Assembly: GCA_002914845.1 (NCBI GenBank)
Contig: JXTC01000112.1
Location: 134,337 to 198,336 of the forward strand
Length of the DNA stretch: 64,000 bases
Source of the DNA: Trema orientale
Taxonomy: Eukaryota > Streptophyta > Magnoliopsida > Rosales > Cannabaceae
Direction of reading: 5' to 3'
The position numbers were made by a program, and so were the translations under genes. Positions 1-12,539 of the stretch are shown here, piece by piece (positions within the stretch are counted from its first letter, which is position 1; every line of letters begins with the position of its first letter). A model generated the notes under the pieces. It was given only the letters and a program-made list of their open reading frames with translations, was not told where the DNA came from and ran no database searches.

Positions 1-2960
1 GGCTTCAGATAGTGCAACTATACTAAAATAACAAATTAAATTAAAAGAAAGAAAAGATAAAAAGACTACTAAATAAAAAAGACAATCCCGAAACTACCTC
101 CACCGATGCCCTTTTGGCTGCAAAAACCCGGCAAATGAGATCGAAAGAGAAAATTGCAGCACTGGCAGTATGAAGGTAAAACGTAATAAAATGAACGAGA
201 GGATGAGACGATAAATATGAATTTGTAAATGGTGACCTCAGAATTATAGGAAGTATAAATAACAAAAGGATATTCATATACAAAGAAGAAAAAAAAAGAT
301 ATTGATATTAAAACATTACATAAAAAATAGGCTATTTCTTACGAAGCCCCCTCCTCCTCTTGTTTTTTTTTTCTTTTTTTTTTTTGCTTTTGATTTCTTT
401 TCACTAAATTTATTCTACATATATAAAACTCTCTTTTTCTATCTTTTAGACTTTTCATACCAAAACTACCCTTTTATCTCATCAACTCACCCTCTTAGAA
501 ATCAACCCCAAAAAACGAATGGTGATGGAAATTTTTTTTTCATCAATAGTATCTTTTTCATTTGTTTTTAGGATTTTTTTTATATTTTTGTAATGCCCAT
601 ATGATCTGCAAGTATTTTTTCTATTATTTATTTAACGATATTTTCTTTTGGAATTGAATTGCTATCAATTTATAAATTAAAAGAGTTACTTTTTCGATTC
701 AATTGAAGTAGTCACATAGACATAATGTATATGACCTAAAATATGAATATGGGTCAATTGTTATGTTTAAAGTGTACTCTATTAACTTACTATCCGATTT
801 CGATCGAATTAGTCGTGGAGACACAATATTGCATATATGACCTTCTTTAAAAATAGAATAAGAGCATATTAATATTTGGAATCTAAAAAGTTAGTCCATT
901 TGTTCTTATAATTAAAAAAGTTGTCAAACTATCTTGAGTTTTGGTGTGAGTTTTTGTACAGAAATTAAGCAAAAAGTTGATGATGAAGAAAAATGAAAGA
1001 TAAATTTCATAATTGTCTAGTGAGTAAGAAAACAAAATGTAATATGATATGACTAATTTTAGAATGAGACGTTAAGAATTCAATTTTAAAATTTTTAAGA
1101 GAATCTATTTTAAAAGGGGTGCAAAGAAAAAAAGAAGGATGATAATTGAGTCGTATTTTTTTTTATTAGTTGCTATTTTTATCTGATTGTAATTTTCTTT
1201 AATTAAGATGTGAAAATATAAATGGAAAAGAGTAGCCTATTGTTATCTTAGTGCTGTATCGTGTAAAACCATTTTTTTAAACCAGTATGTGTAAGACTTC
1301 ACCTAAAATAAAAAATAATAATAAGAAAAACGTGTAAGACATGAGGATTGACTATATATTCCCTCGTATTATTCCTAATCATCTTTATTTATCTTTATTT
1401 ATTAGCTAAATCAAAATAAGGAAATCATTGGTCATGTTTTTGTCTATTAATAACTATATTTCCTCCTAATATAGAGATTCATGAATTCGAATTCCTACTT
1501 CCCAAAATAAATAAATAAAATAAGGAAATCAAAAAGAAAAGAAAAAGTTTATTTCAAAAAAATGGTAACAATAATATTTTGATCGTGTTTGTTTATTATA
1601 ATATAATAACTATATTCTAAGGAAATTTTTTTTATTATAATATAATAAAAATATTCTAAGGAAAAAATTCCTTCTCTTCTCTTATGGTAAGTCCTCAGCC
1701 AAAGGATTAATAAAATTAATCATGTCCCTCCTATAATATCATACTACCATGTAACATCATATTGTAAGAGCTAAAGACATAATATAAACTCTGTTGGGCT
1801 AGGCTATAGTCCTACAAAATAAAATTGGGTGACTAGTCACCCATATAAAAAGTAAAGGATATGTAATATTAGTATTTTCTTAGGTAACATAAGAACTTTG
1901 TTTAAGTAACAAAATAAGACTCAATAGAGTAACATTTTTATAGAAAGAATACAACATAACCTAAAAAGTAACTTTTTATTAAGAAGAACTAATGATCATA
2001 TTAAATCATAATTAAATAATATAATTGTTATGAAAACAAACTTTAAAGAAAAAATTTAACATATGCCAAGATTATTCCAATCTTACAGCCATAAGAAAGG
2101 AATAATAAACGAAAAAAGACACAAAACTTAGTTGAAAATAAATCCAAACAAACCAAAAAAAATTAAAATTTATCTTGTCAACCGAATAAAATCATTATAT
2201 CCCTAAAAAAATAAGAATAAAATCATTATACGATAATCATAATAATAAATCAACTCATTATTTTTTTTTTCATTTCTGATTGATAGAATAAACATAATGA
2301 TATATTTTCATAATTAATTCATTTAATACGTTTATTTAGGGAAGCTTAAAAATTTTATTTGCAAATAATAAATTAGAAAAAAAATAATTTTGATCCCCAA
2401 TTTAAGAGACAAAATCGTTTGTCAAAAAAAAAAGTATAGGCAAAATTGTGATTTTCCTATTTCCTTTAATTTATGATGCTGGGATATTATTAATGATATT
2501 TTCTTAGTAATTAATGTATTTAATACGGCTGACTTAGGAATATAAAACGTTTTTTTTTAAATTAATACCAATTAATAATGATGGAATAGGAATAGGAATG
2601 AGAAGAAATTAAAGAATGAATCTTAAATTAAGATTCTATTTAAATAAATAAAAAATATATTAAAAAATACCATGTCATTAGGTCACAAATAAGTTGCCTA
2701 TCCAAAAACGTATTTAATGAGATTTATAAATTCAAAGCTAATTAATTACCATAAAGTTTGTTGGTCAACTACCCAATTAATTAGAACCATTTGATCTTCA
2801 TCCAATGACTAAAACAACAATAACCATCGATAGATAAATATTGGAGTAACCATTGAAACATCACCCATATATATATATATATATATTTCCCTTGTTTTTA
2901 TATTTTAGCTTTGTACCTTTTCCTATCTTTTTTTTTTTTTTTTTTACAAGACCAATAATA
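1..2960. other. AT-rich intergenic DNA, no gene seen
   Basis: No open frame here resembles a protein I recognise. The stretch is very AT-rich with many A and T runs. An 18-bp perfect palindrome (TGGGTGACTAGTCACCCA) lies at 1826-1843, and a short (AT)n run lies at 2867-2886. The two short open frames at the left edge are T-rich and low in complexity, so I do not call them genes. Confidence 0.6.
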
Positions 2961-2969
2961 GATAATTAT

Positions 2970-4640
2970 GGGTTATAAGATAAACTCTTAACCAATTTAG
3001 TTACCATTTACCAATCTAATTAGTGATTTCTATATAAGACCAATTTGATTATTGGTTATTGGTTACTGATTATTGATTACTAGTTATTGCTTATCAGACT
3101 AATTACTATAAATCAATCTAGTTACTAGTTACTATTCTCATATAAGTATCCAAATTGGTAGCCAACTACAAGATCAGTGACTGGCTATTGGTGACTAATA
3201 ACGAATTTTGTTACCAGAATGTTACTAATTTAATTTGACTATTAGTTGTTGGTTTAAAAAATAAACACACATAATGACGAATTTGGTTATTGATTATTAC
3301 TTATAAGACTAGTTAATGTAATCAATCAAATTACCAGTTACTGATTATCAATCTCACATAGATTACGGTTATTCGTTACAAGTTACTAATCTAGTTAATA
3401 GTTTCCAAACTTATGGCCAGTTACAAGATTGGTAACTACCAATCTATTTAATAATAAGTTACTAATTTGGCTCATAGTTACTAGTTACAAGATTGGTTAT
3501 TAGTTTCTACAAAGAGACCAAAAAAAAAAAAAAACACAAGCACACACACATACATAGACAATGACTAATTTGGTTACTATTACCTTGGATTTTGGTTACT
3601 GGTGTCCTTGGATATTAGTAACTAGTAATCAGATTTAACCAATATGCTTGGTTACCGATTACCGGTTACAAAACTAGTTATTATTAAGTAGTTTAATTAC
3701 TGATTATCGATTACCAATCACTAAATTAGTTATTGGTTATCAGTTTTTAGCTTTGTGACTGATAATTAATCTAGTTACTATTAACTAACTTAATTACCCA
3801 AAGTAACTAATAACGGATCTAGTTACCAGTTACCAATAACCATTTTTATTTTTTTATTGGTTATGGTTGTTGGTTACCAATCCCTCATAGGTTACTAGCT
3901 ACTTATTACCAGTAACTATTACTAATATATTAAATAAGCATCTAATATTACTAGTTATCAAACTAGTCTTTTCTCTTAAAGAAGCATATAATATTGTCGT
4001 AGATTTCTATCTTAAGCTTTGATATATTAATTTATATATTTTTTTAAATTTTGTTAATATGAATTAGAGCAAATGATTAGAAATTATATTAATTTTTAAT
4101 TTTGCTAATATATTTAATTTTAATAAACTCGAATAATCATTTACTCTAATCATTTGAGTTCCTAGTTCATCTATTTTGTTTTTAATTGTTTTTTCCTTTT
4201 CTATTTTTTTTTTCATTGACCCATGCTCCTCCCATTTTTTGAAATGTTTTTTTTTGTTTCTTTTTTTTTTTCTTCTTTTATTTAATTGAGCTATTACATT
4301 TTTTTATTAGATACCAGTAGCCGATATAGTGACTAGTTACCAATAGCTAGTTACTTTGGTTTCTATTAGATTGGTTATTAATTATTGATTTCCAATTACT
4401 AATTTCGTTTTTAGTTATTATAGTTACCAGTTATTAATTTACTTACTAATTTCCAGATAGGTAGGTAGTTACAAAGACTAGCGATTAGTTATCACTTTGG
4501 TTACTAGTTTATGGTTTCTGGTTACTACTATCAAAATTAAGTCACGATGTTCTAATTTTCATTTTTCTTTCCATTGAGTCGCAACATTCACTCTAGGTTG
4601 GTAGCTAGTTTCTAAATTGTAGCTAATTACAAAATTGTCA
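2970..4640. repeat. Degenerate GTTAC/GTAAC low-complexity tract
   Basis: For about 1.7 kb the sequence is dominated by variants of a 6-10 base theme such as GGTTACTAGTTAC, TTGGTTATTGGTTACTG and its complement GTAACTAGTAAC. The words occur in both orientations, so the tract is rich in short palindromes such as ACTAGT inside GTTACTAGTTAC. An AT-rich stretch at about 3960-4310 interrupts it, and similar words resume at about 4310-4640. There is no fixed period I can assign by eye, so it looks like an old, decayed microsatellite or minisatellite rather than a satellite with a clean monomer. No coding frame runs through it. Confidence 0.75.
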
Positions 4641-5162
4641 GTTACCATTATTGGACTTTTTAGTAGAAACAATAGTATAAATTAGAGCAAATGATTATTT
4701 ATACCTAAATAAATAATTGAACTATGTTTAATAATACTTCACCTAAATAAAAATATATATATATAAATTTTAAAATTACAGAAATAATAATGATAATAAT
4801 AAAACTGTTTATATTCTTTATATCAAAAAACAATACTTTGAAACTCCAAATCTGTTTCCCTTCATCAACTCTACCATAGTTCTATTCCAAGTTATTCTTC
4901 TTGTATCTTGTTTACCCCACTTGCCCAAGACCTCATCTTTAACGTCTTTATCTCAGTTTGTATAGACCCATACTTTTGGAGGTACATTTGCCTTATGGAT
5001 TATGGGTGGAAGATTGTGTTAAGTAACCTTAAGTATTTATTTTTCTATTGGTGAATAACTAAAGCTTTAGCTTAGAGTTTCAAGAACAGAGCTTCTCTGA
5101 CTGCGGTTGAAGGTAAAGATGAACAAATTTGGGTTGATTTTTTCTTTTTCAATTTTTATATT

Positions 5163-5314
5163 GGAGGCGGCTATAGTAGGGGCGCCCCTACGTAAGGCCC
5201 CTGTTTATACAACGTTTGATGGGAATCTATGGGGAATCTATTTATACACAGATTTCCATCAAACGGTGTATAAACAGGGCCTTACGTAGGGACGCCCCTA
5301 CTGTAGACGCGCCC
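5163..5314 (-). mobile_element. Mutator-like foldback MITE, copy 1 (subtype A)
   Basis: This 152-bp, almost fully self-complementary element has its two arms joined by a short AT-rich loop. Its ends pair with those of three other copies in the window (8641, 23847, 29028). It is flanked by a perfect 9-bp direct repeat, TTTTATATT, at 5154-5162 and 5315-5323. Nine-base target duplications and long inverted repeats are typical of Mutator-like elements. The end reading CTGTAGACGCGCCC is on the right, so it is reversed relative to copies 3 and 4. It encodes nothing; the two short open frames here are only products of the hairpin. Confidence 0.85.
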
Positions 5315-5324
5315 TTTTATATTG

Positions 5325-6870
5325 TGTTGAAATTTATTTTCACTAGAAAATTAATTTCAAGAAAATTCTTTAAGACACATCAATTCAGTGACCAAATATG
5401 CTACTAAACCAAAACTAATGCTTCGACTCTGAATTCCGTTATGCTGTACATGTTGGTTATAATTTATGAAAAACATGACAAAATCAAAGATGAATAGAAG
5501 TATGGAAAATAAAAATTTTTCTAGATTATAGTTTTTCATAAGACCTTATTTATAGTCTAAATATATATAATAGGATTGTATCTGAGCCAATGAGTCTTCC
5601 TTCCTATACATCAAGCTTGTAACTACAAAGGCGTGTGAGCATCTCGATCTTGATCAACTCCAAAGTAAGAATCCAAGAACTCCAATAGCCTCCAATAGGG
5701 GCTCTAATAATTTTTCTCTCCCACTTTTTTGTCAGTTTTCTAAAGCTGCCACTAAACTAATGTTTTAGCAGTACTAAACATAACACACAAAGGAGGGAGA
5801 AATAGCATTTTATAGATTCTTCCCTATAGAAGAATTTTGGCCAGCCCTAGGGTATGGGCTGGTCGAATTCTGCTCTAAGGAGCATACTAGGTGGGCCCCA
5901 AAAGCCCACCTTCTCATTCATCTTTTTATTCTTTTTGTGTAATTACTCAGAGTACTGTTTGAGCCCAATTTGGCTAATCTCATATAGTCGAAGATGTTAG
6001 TGTAGGTTAGGGACCTAAACGGACCTATTTAATTCAAGCTCCAGTAGGTATAGGCCTAGTTCTAATTAACTCTTTATACAAGTAGGCTTATACTACTAGT
6101 TATGGACTTATTCCACTAAAGGTCTAAACTGCACTCTTAAATTAAATAAATATCACAAGATACTTTATAATTAAAATTATGTCTATTAGATAATTAACAT
6201 TTGCATATGTATCTCCACATGATACCGATAATTGGAGGTAGGCAAAATTACCATTTTGCCCCTCTAATTATATCTTTCAATTTCTTGATATAAGACTATA
6301 TCTAATGGATGACCAGACTTACTGAAAGTCCTCAACTAAAAAAATATCCAATTTTATTAATTACTTAGCTAAGATTTAAATCATCCAAGCTCCTATAGCT
6401 CTTCAAAGCAATATTCACATCTCTATATAATAGAGTTGTAGATTCCATATCTATAAGCATATGTTCCCAAAACCTATAAGACTGCATTACCAAAATGTAC
6501 GGTCTAGATCGTCAATTTTTTGATCCGTACCTTTAAACATCTCAAATAATACAAGTTGTAAATACGAGTTTATCACTTATTTCAAGAGTAATAAAGATAT
6601 GTGTTAATTATCAAGTTTGTGAGAACATGTTCTTATCAACGAGACTTATTATAAGAACATATATTATATGCTCCTTGTTCAATGTTTACACGTCAAAACT
6701 TTTTACAAATAGTCATATCAATATAGATTAAGACACACTATAAATGTGATACCCAAGATTCTCACACGCATAATAAGCCAATAATAAACATGTTCATATT
6801 GCATAATAGATATATCATGCAACTAATGTCAATTTTATGGTAAATTGCTTATGGTGATTGTTAAATACTT
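5325..6870 (-). repeat. Probable copia-type LTR remnant
   Basis: The order of short conserved blocks resembles that in the solo LTR at 7809-9798. Both carry an ACTGCACT block followed by an AT-rich stretch, then a block reading AAATTACCATTTTGCCCCTC or a close variant. This suggests a related LTR in minus orientation. I could not find clean TG...CA ends or a target duplication, so the limits are approximate. No coding sequence is visible. Confidence 0.4.
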
Positions 6871-7808
6871 TCGATCTGTATTATTGCACTAATTTTTGTC
6901 AAAGTGCTCCCATGCAGTGCAAAGGCTCAGTACCCTCAGAGAGAGATAGAGCTTGGTGTGTGAAGGAAACAAAGAATATATATTCATGAATACAATACAA
7001 TGTGCATATGCATTAAAATCATATTGCTGATAATTTGGTCAAATGGTAGTTTTCAGCAGAATGTATTTTTTTACACTTTTCGGAGTCAAATTCACAGTGC
7101 GTTTAATATATCAAATAGCTTTTACTTAATGTCTAGAACTCATTTCCAGTATTTTGCAAAATGTTAGTTCCAGGTAAGCAAAATGTGTATTTTATTGTAA
7201 TAAGCTAGCTTAGATTTAGCTTAATCACGTAATGTCATTTTTGTGCATTCTATTAATTAGGCATTGATACTATATTTACATTATTAATTAGAGTCTAATT
7301 GACTTATTTTTATGTTTAATAATTGGTTATGGGGCTAAGTTCCGCCGAGATTACAATAAGATTGGCCATATGGGATCATAAGTCAAAGTATGATTAGATT
7401 TCACCTTCTAAGCTAGGTTTCATCATTTTGGTCTACACTTGAGTGTATAGAAATGGCCAGCAATGTAGTGAGTAAGTCAAGAGTGATTTAAAACTGGACA
7501 CATAGAAAGTTAGGATGTGAAATACCGAAAATACCTCTTAGAATTTAAGTTATGCCTTTTCTTAGCCATTAAGTATTGATTTTAGACCAAATCTGGTCAT
7601 TTCCTTTCTCTTTCTCTCTAGCCACGACTTGAACCACTCCAGCCACTATCTATACTTCTATCAACTCCCCTTAGCCATATCCAAGAGTTTTCAAGTGGTA
7701 GAATTCAAGTTGGAGCTCTAGAAGGCAAGATAGGTCCAAACTAGTCAAGGTAATTATACTAGTTCTTCTTCCTAAGTTTTGTTTTTTTATTTCAATTCTC
7801 CACTTGAT

Positions 7809-8236
7809 TGATGGTATTTTGACCTAACACTTCGAAAAAAATTATACATGCATGCAAATATAGAAAACACATTATCACATCATGAACGCAGTAGAAAAGT
7901 TAGCGGATTTAGATTTTAAAATTTTTACACGAAAACAATTTTCATAACCATTAAACATGCATATATCATACATAGGATCATGTATAACATAAATCAAATC
8001 TAGATATATAAACCCTAGAAATGAGATTAGGGTTTATCTCTTGTAGCATGCTCTTCCTTGATCTCCTTATTGATGGTGATTAAATCTCCAATCCTAGATT
8101 TTCTTGTCTATGCTCTTGCTCTTGATTGAAGAGGTAAGTGGGCACCAAGTTGAATCCTATGTTGGAGAACGATCAAGAACACCTTCTTCATCCTTTGGAA
8201 CACTGGGATGTGAAATGAGACTGTGAGATTGCAGGA

Positions 8237-8273
<37 letters not shown>

Positions 8274-9798
8274 CTAAGGTGGCCGAATTCTCTCTCTCTC
8301 CTTGTGCTTTATGCCTGTGATACTGTATGTGTTACTGTGCAATTTTTTATCTTATATATCTTATATATATGGGGCCAAAAACTGCTAATCCCAGTCCAAC
8401 TAGGATTGGGCTTATTCTCTAATTTGGGCCTTGGATGTATTTTTATAAATATGTCCAACTCATAAAACTTATTTATAAAAATACTAACTTCTGTGTAGAA
8501 TCATTATTTTACACAGTTTCATGAAACTAATTTCACAAATATCACCAACCAATTAATGAGCTTAATTGAGTTAGACAAGGGACCTAATGGATCCAAATAA
8601 TATGAGTTCCAATAGTATGATAAATACATAATAACTCTTAGGGGAGGCTACAGTAGGGGCGCCCCTACGTAGGGCCATCATTTATACACCGTTTGATGGG
8701 AATCTGTGGGAAATAACAGAAATCTGTGGAGAATCTGTTTATATCTCATCAAACGGTGTATAGACAGGACCCTACGCAGGGACGCCCCTACTGTAGACGC
8801 GCCCTAACTCTTATTATGGTATTTATATAAATACTATTAGTAAAGGAGATACTCAACTATTGGCCCAATACTGCACTTTCAGATTAAATGTCATGTCTTT
8901 TATAAAGATTTAATCAACTAGTCTTGATTAACCGATCTATCTAGCATATTCTATAGCACATATAGAATTCCTATATAATGCCATAGTTGGATAGGTGAAA
9001 TTACCGTAATACCCCTCTAATACATATTTACTTTTAAGTTACCATCTTTCTATCAAGGAATATTGTTGTCGATAATTTTGTTCTCAATGGCTATTTAGAC
9101 AAAATTATCAACCAATTCACAAAGTGAATACTAAGATTTTAGATTTAATTATTCCATAAATCTTGAAAGACTTTAAAGTGGCATTAATGTACAGTGTCCT
9201 TAACTATTTGGTGTTCCCATCAATTCATAAACCATAAACTCCAATATGCCAGAGTTCACCTCTTATTTCATAGAGACTAGTCTTTTAAAAAATGAAAAGG
9301 CTATAACCCATGAAAGCAAGTCCAGTCAAATATCAAGGATTAAGATCTACATGCTAAGAGCTAGTTTGTAGTAATATAAGAATAGAGTTACGGCATTCCA
9401 ATTCTTTATATTACCTGATCCTGTTCAATACACATAACTTATTTATGTTGTACTAGTGTTTCTATCAGAAGTCTGACACTTCAATGATTTGAGACACATC
9501 ATTCCTGTTGAGATAGACAAACACTACAATCTTTAGTAAATAAAGTATTCCATCTTTATTTACAGATTGTGAACTAATTCATTTAGACTTAGATGAAGAA
9601 ACAAGTCTCCCCATAATTAACATTTAATCATGTTTGTTTTTTTATATACAAATAAAGTCATGGAATCTTTTTCAGATAAATAAACTATTCAACAGAGACA
9701 ATTTAATCTAGCAAATATCATAATTGCATATAAGAGAAAGTTGTTTGTACTAAAAGAATAAAATTGAAAATCTGCTTTTTAGGGCAAATATCCCAACA
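7809..9798 (-). mobile_element. Copia-type solo LTR with TTGAT target duplication
   Basis: The sequence begins TGATGG and ends CCCAACA. It is bordered by the 5-bp direct repeat TTGAT at 7804-7808 and 9799-9803. Read on the minus strand it starts TGTTGGGATATTTGCCC, a usual start for copia-type LTRs. No internal gag-pol region is present, so it is a solo LTR of about 1.8 kb once the MITE at 8641-8804 is removed. A (CT)n run sits at 8240-8270. Confidence 0.65.
8641..8804 (-). mobile_element. Mutator-like foldback MITE, copy 2 (subtype A)
   Basis: This 164-bp foldback element has the same ends and internal arms as the copies at 5163, 23847 and 29028. It is flanked by a perfect 9-bp direct repeat, TAACTCTTA, at 8632-8640 and 8805-8813. 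It shares GTTTGATGGGAATCT in its arms with copy 1, whereas copies 3 and 4 have GTTGGATGGGAATCT, so copies 1 and 2 form one subtype. It is inserted in the copia-type solo LTR and must be younger than it. Confidence 0.88.
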
Positions 9799-10017
9799 TT
9801 GATACTACTTAAAAAATGGTTCTTCTAGGTCCTCTTGAGTCCTAAATCTGCTTTTTAGGGCAAATATCCCAACAAGCCCTAAATCTGCTTTTTAGGGCAA
9901 ATATCCCAACATTGATACTACTTTTTAGGGCAAACAAGCCCTAAATCTGCTTTTTAGGGCAAATATCCCAACATTGATACTACTTAAAAAATGGTTCTTC
10001 TAGGTCCTCTTGAGTCC
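9768..10017. repeat. Local duplication of an LTR end plus its flank
   Basis: A 31-bp block (AAATCTGCTTTTTAGGGC then AAATATCCCAACA) occurs four times, at 9768, 9844, 9881 and 9943. Between the copies, the TTGAT target duplication and about 40 bp of flank (ACTACTTAAAAAATGG onward) are repeated too. The repeated unit therefore contains the LTR terminus, the target duplication and host flank, so the rearrangement came after the LTR insertion. Confidence 0.8.
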
Positions 10018-11893
10018 TAAATCAATTTCAAAGCCTTGGGAATTAATTTGGTGGAGGTAGAAGGAAAGAGATTCAGCAAAAGCTTAAACTAGTCAAGGTG
10101 AGGTTTATATAGGATTTTGAGATTGTAATTATTTTCTTTTGCTTTAGCTCTTAAACCAAAGTTTCTATTTGATAAATATAGGTCCTAGGAAACTTTAAAT
10201 ATTGATAAAAATATAGAATTTAAGTAGAGGATTAAAGATAGACCTAAAGCCCCAAGGTTTGCTATTTATGGATTTATGTATTTTTATTATTAGAATAAAT
10301 TCTCTATACTTGTAATATGATTTTATAAAGTTGAAATGTATATTTTGTTGATCCCATTATATAAATATATTTGTTTGGTTGCTGATTGTAACAACAGAAA
10401 TATATAAAAGCAGTTTTAAACTTTGTCTAAACTGAAAGGAATTCAAGTTCACCTAGGTTGTACTAAATGATCCTCTTTGATGTGTATATGTGGGAATTGG
10501 CTTGTCAATTTTTATTATAGGTGTAAACTATGATTTAAAAGATGTGGAAATATCCTAAAAATAGGGAAGGTGCTGTCCAAATATTTATAAAATCAAATGG
10601 TACCATTTAGAATTAAATGGACTAGGTTTTACGAAAGTATGTGTCATTTTGGATCATTTTTGTGCTAATGAGCTAGCATTCATATTTTAATACTTTTTGA
10701 GTAGTTTTTCAATGCTAGTTATTGGCGGCTAAGTACCTTAAGTGATTTGTATGCTTCTAAGTCATTTTATGATCAAGTTTCCTAATTTAGTGAAAGTTGT
10801 GATTTCAGCCTTGTGGTTGTTTTCTTTAAGCATTTTACATTGTAGTGTTCATTTTCGTAATGAAATTGATATAAGGTCCTCCTCACACCTTGTCACAGAG
10901 GATACTGACCTTTTTTACTATCTTTTCCACTGGACACAAGGTAAGTAAAAATTTATTTTAACTGCATCACAAGAATAGTAGTAGATACAGATGTTTTCCT
11001 GCATGATTGTGTGTATTATATTAATTATATATTATTCCTATAGTTGTTGAAATCATTTAAGCATGATTTTCAAAGAACTGAAATTTTCTACGCATTATAT
11101 TTAAAGTAAGACTATTGTACTGATTTTACGAGATATGTTTTAATTACATTGTTTAGTCTGTCTACGTTGGGTAGGTATGGTTTGTACAGGCATCCTTCCT
11201 GCATAGGTGGGCACGGCTTACCGACTGCCGGGACTGAATATTGTACTATAAGTTACGTGAGATGCATTACCTAGTCGGCCTGCGTTGGATAGGTATGGTT
11301 CACATTGGCCATGTGTTTCCTTCCTGCATAGGTGTGCACGGCCTACCAACTGCCGCGGCTTTGTAGTGTACTCAAGGGCCCTATAAAAAAATATTTTCTA
11401 AGAAAAGTGTATCAAAATGAAAAGTTATGAAAGAAAGAGTACAATGAGAATTTCAATAAAGTTTATTCATGAAACACGTTCATGAGCATGCATGATCTTT
11501 ACTTACTGAGCATTAGCTCATTTAGTTTTTGTGATGCAGATGAGGAGATTTATGATATATAGAGTTGCTGGTTGGCTAGCACGATTTCTTGTCACCATGA
11601 TCATACAGATATAGACGAGCTTGACTTGTGGGTGATATTTTCTTTGTATTTCGATATTTTAGTGTGATATAAATATTACTGCCGATGGCAAAATAAATAG
11701 ATAAGGACTTTTTGATTGTACATTTTGTAAAGACACTTTCAAAAAGTAATGCCATACAGGTCCTTTTGTTATATAGTTTGAAAAGTTTAAATTGACCTAT
11801 TTTTTGAACAAAACTACAGTTATGATTTATAAAATAATAATACTTCCTAGTTTGACCTATATAGTTATATAGATAAGCTAGGGGGATGTTACA

Positions 11894-12530
11894 ATAAATG
11901 TACAAAATCTTGCAATATGATCCAAGAGAAGTGTCCAGCTTCTCTTATTAGTTGTGAACAGTCTTATTTGATTTAATTAGAAAAAATATGTCTTAATTTT
12001 TAATAAACAACCTTATTAAAATATTTCTATAATGAATAAGTCATAGAACCTTTTGACATTTACTATTGTACTAATAATCAAAATATTATCACAAATAATA
12101 TGAATTAAATATTTGACTGTTACGAGTCATAATTCATAATTTTACTTCAGGTAACTTATCTTGCAGTGGGGATATTATCTTTAAATTTTTCAAAATCCTT
12201 GACAATATTCCAAATATGATCAAATTTGAAGCCTTTTTTGAACTTTGGATATTGTATGAATAACACATTTGCTCAATGTAACTGCAAATTATTGTGAACC
12301 TAAGGTTAAGTACTCAAACTGATAGTAATAATATGAAAAATAAATTTATTAAATACTCACAAGATGAAAATATTTTCATCTGAAGCACCACTTGAATACA
12401 AATTCTCTACTTTTTTTAGGCACCTATTCAATTTTCTCATGATCATATTTATCAATTACCAAATCTTATAATCAACTATCCATTAAAGTAACCAACTATA
12501 GATAGTACATAAGCTTGTAATACCCTAATC
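11894..12530. other. AT-rich intergenic DNA
   Basis: I see no coding frame, RNA gene or clear repeat end here. The open frame reported on the minus strand up to position 11905 is a chance frame over an LTR end. Confidence 0.5.
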
Positions 12531-12539
12531 TTTACTTAG

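Larger units (their letters stand above)
7150..11893 (+). mobile_element. Gypsy-like solo LTR or remnant, interrupted
   Basis: The right end reads GGGGGATGTTACA at 11881-11893, a typical end for Tekay/Del-type gypsy LTRs. Inside it are a block of CCGACTGCCG-like repeats with GGTAGGTATGG (11160-11370), an ACTTACTGAGC block near 11500, and a CT-rich and CCACT-rich stretch near 7600-7680. All of these recall plant gypsy LTRs. It is interrupted by the copia-type solo LTR at 7809-9798 and the local duplication that follows. I could not fix the left end or find a target duplication. No gag or pol frame is present. Confidence 0.4.

Noticed and set aside
2970..4640. Interstitial telomere repeat
   Set aside because: The words are GTTAC-based, not TTTAGGG, and have no regular 7-bp period.
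9768..9973. CRISPR-like array, because four 31-bp repeats have short spacers
   Set aside because: The spacers are themselves repeats of LTR flank, the spacing is irregular and the setting is a plant nuclear genome.
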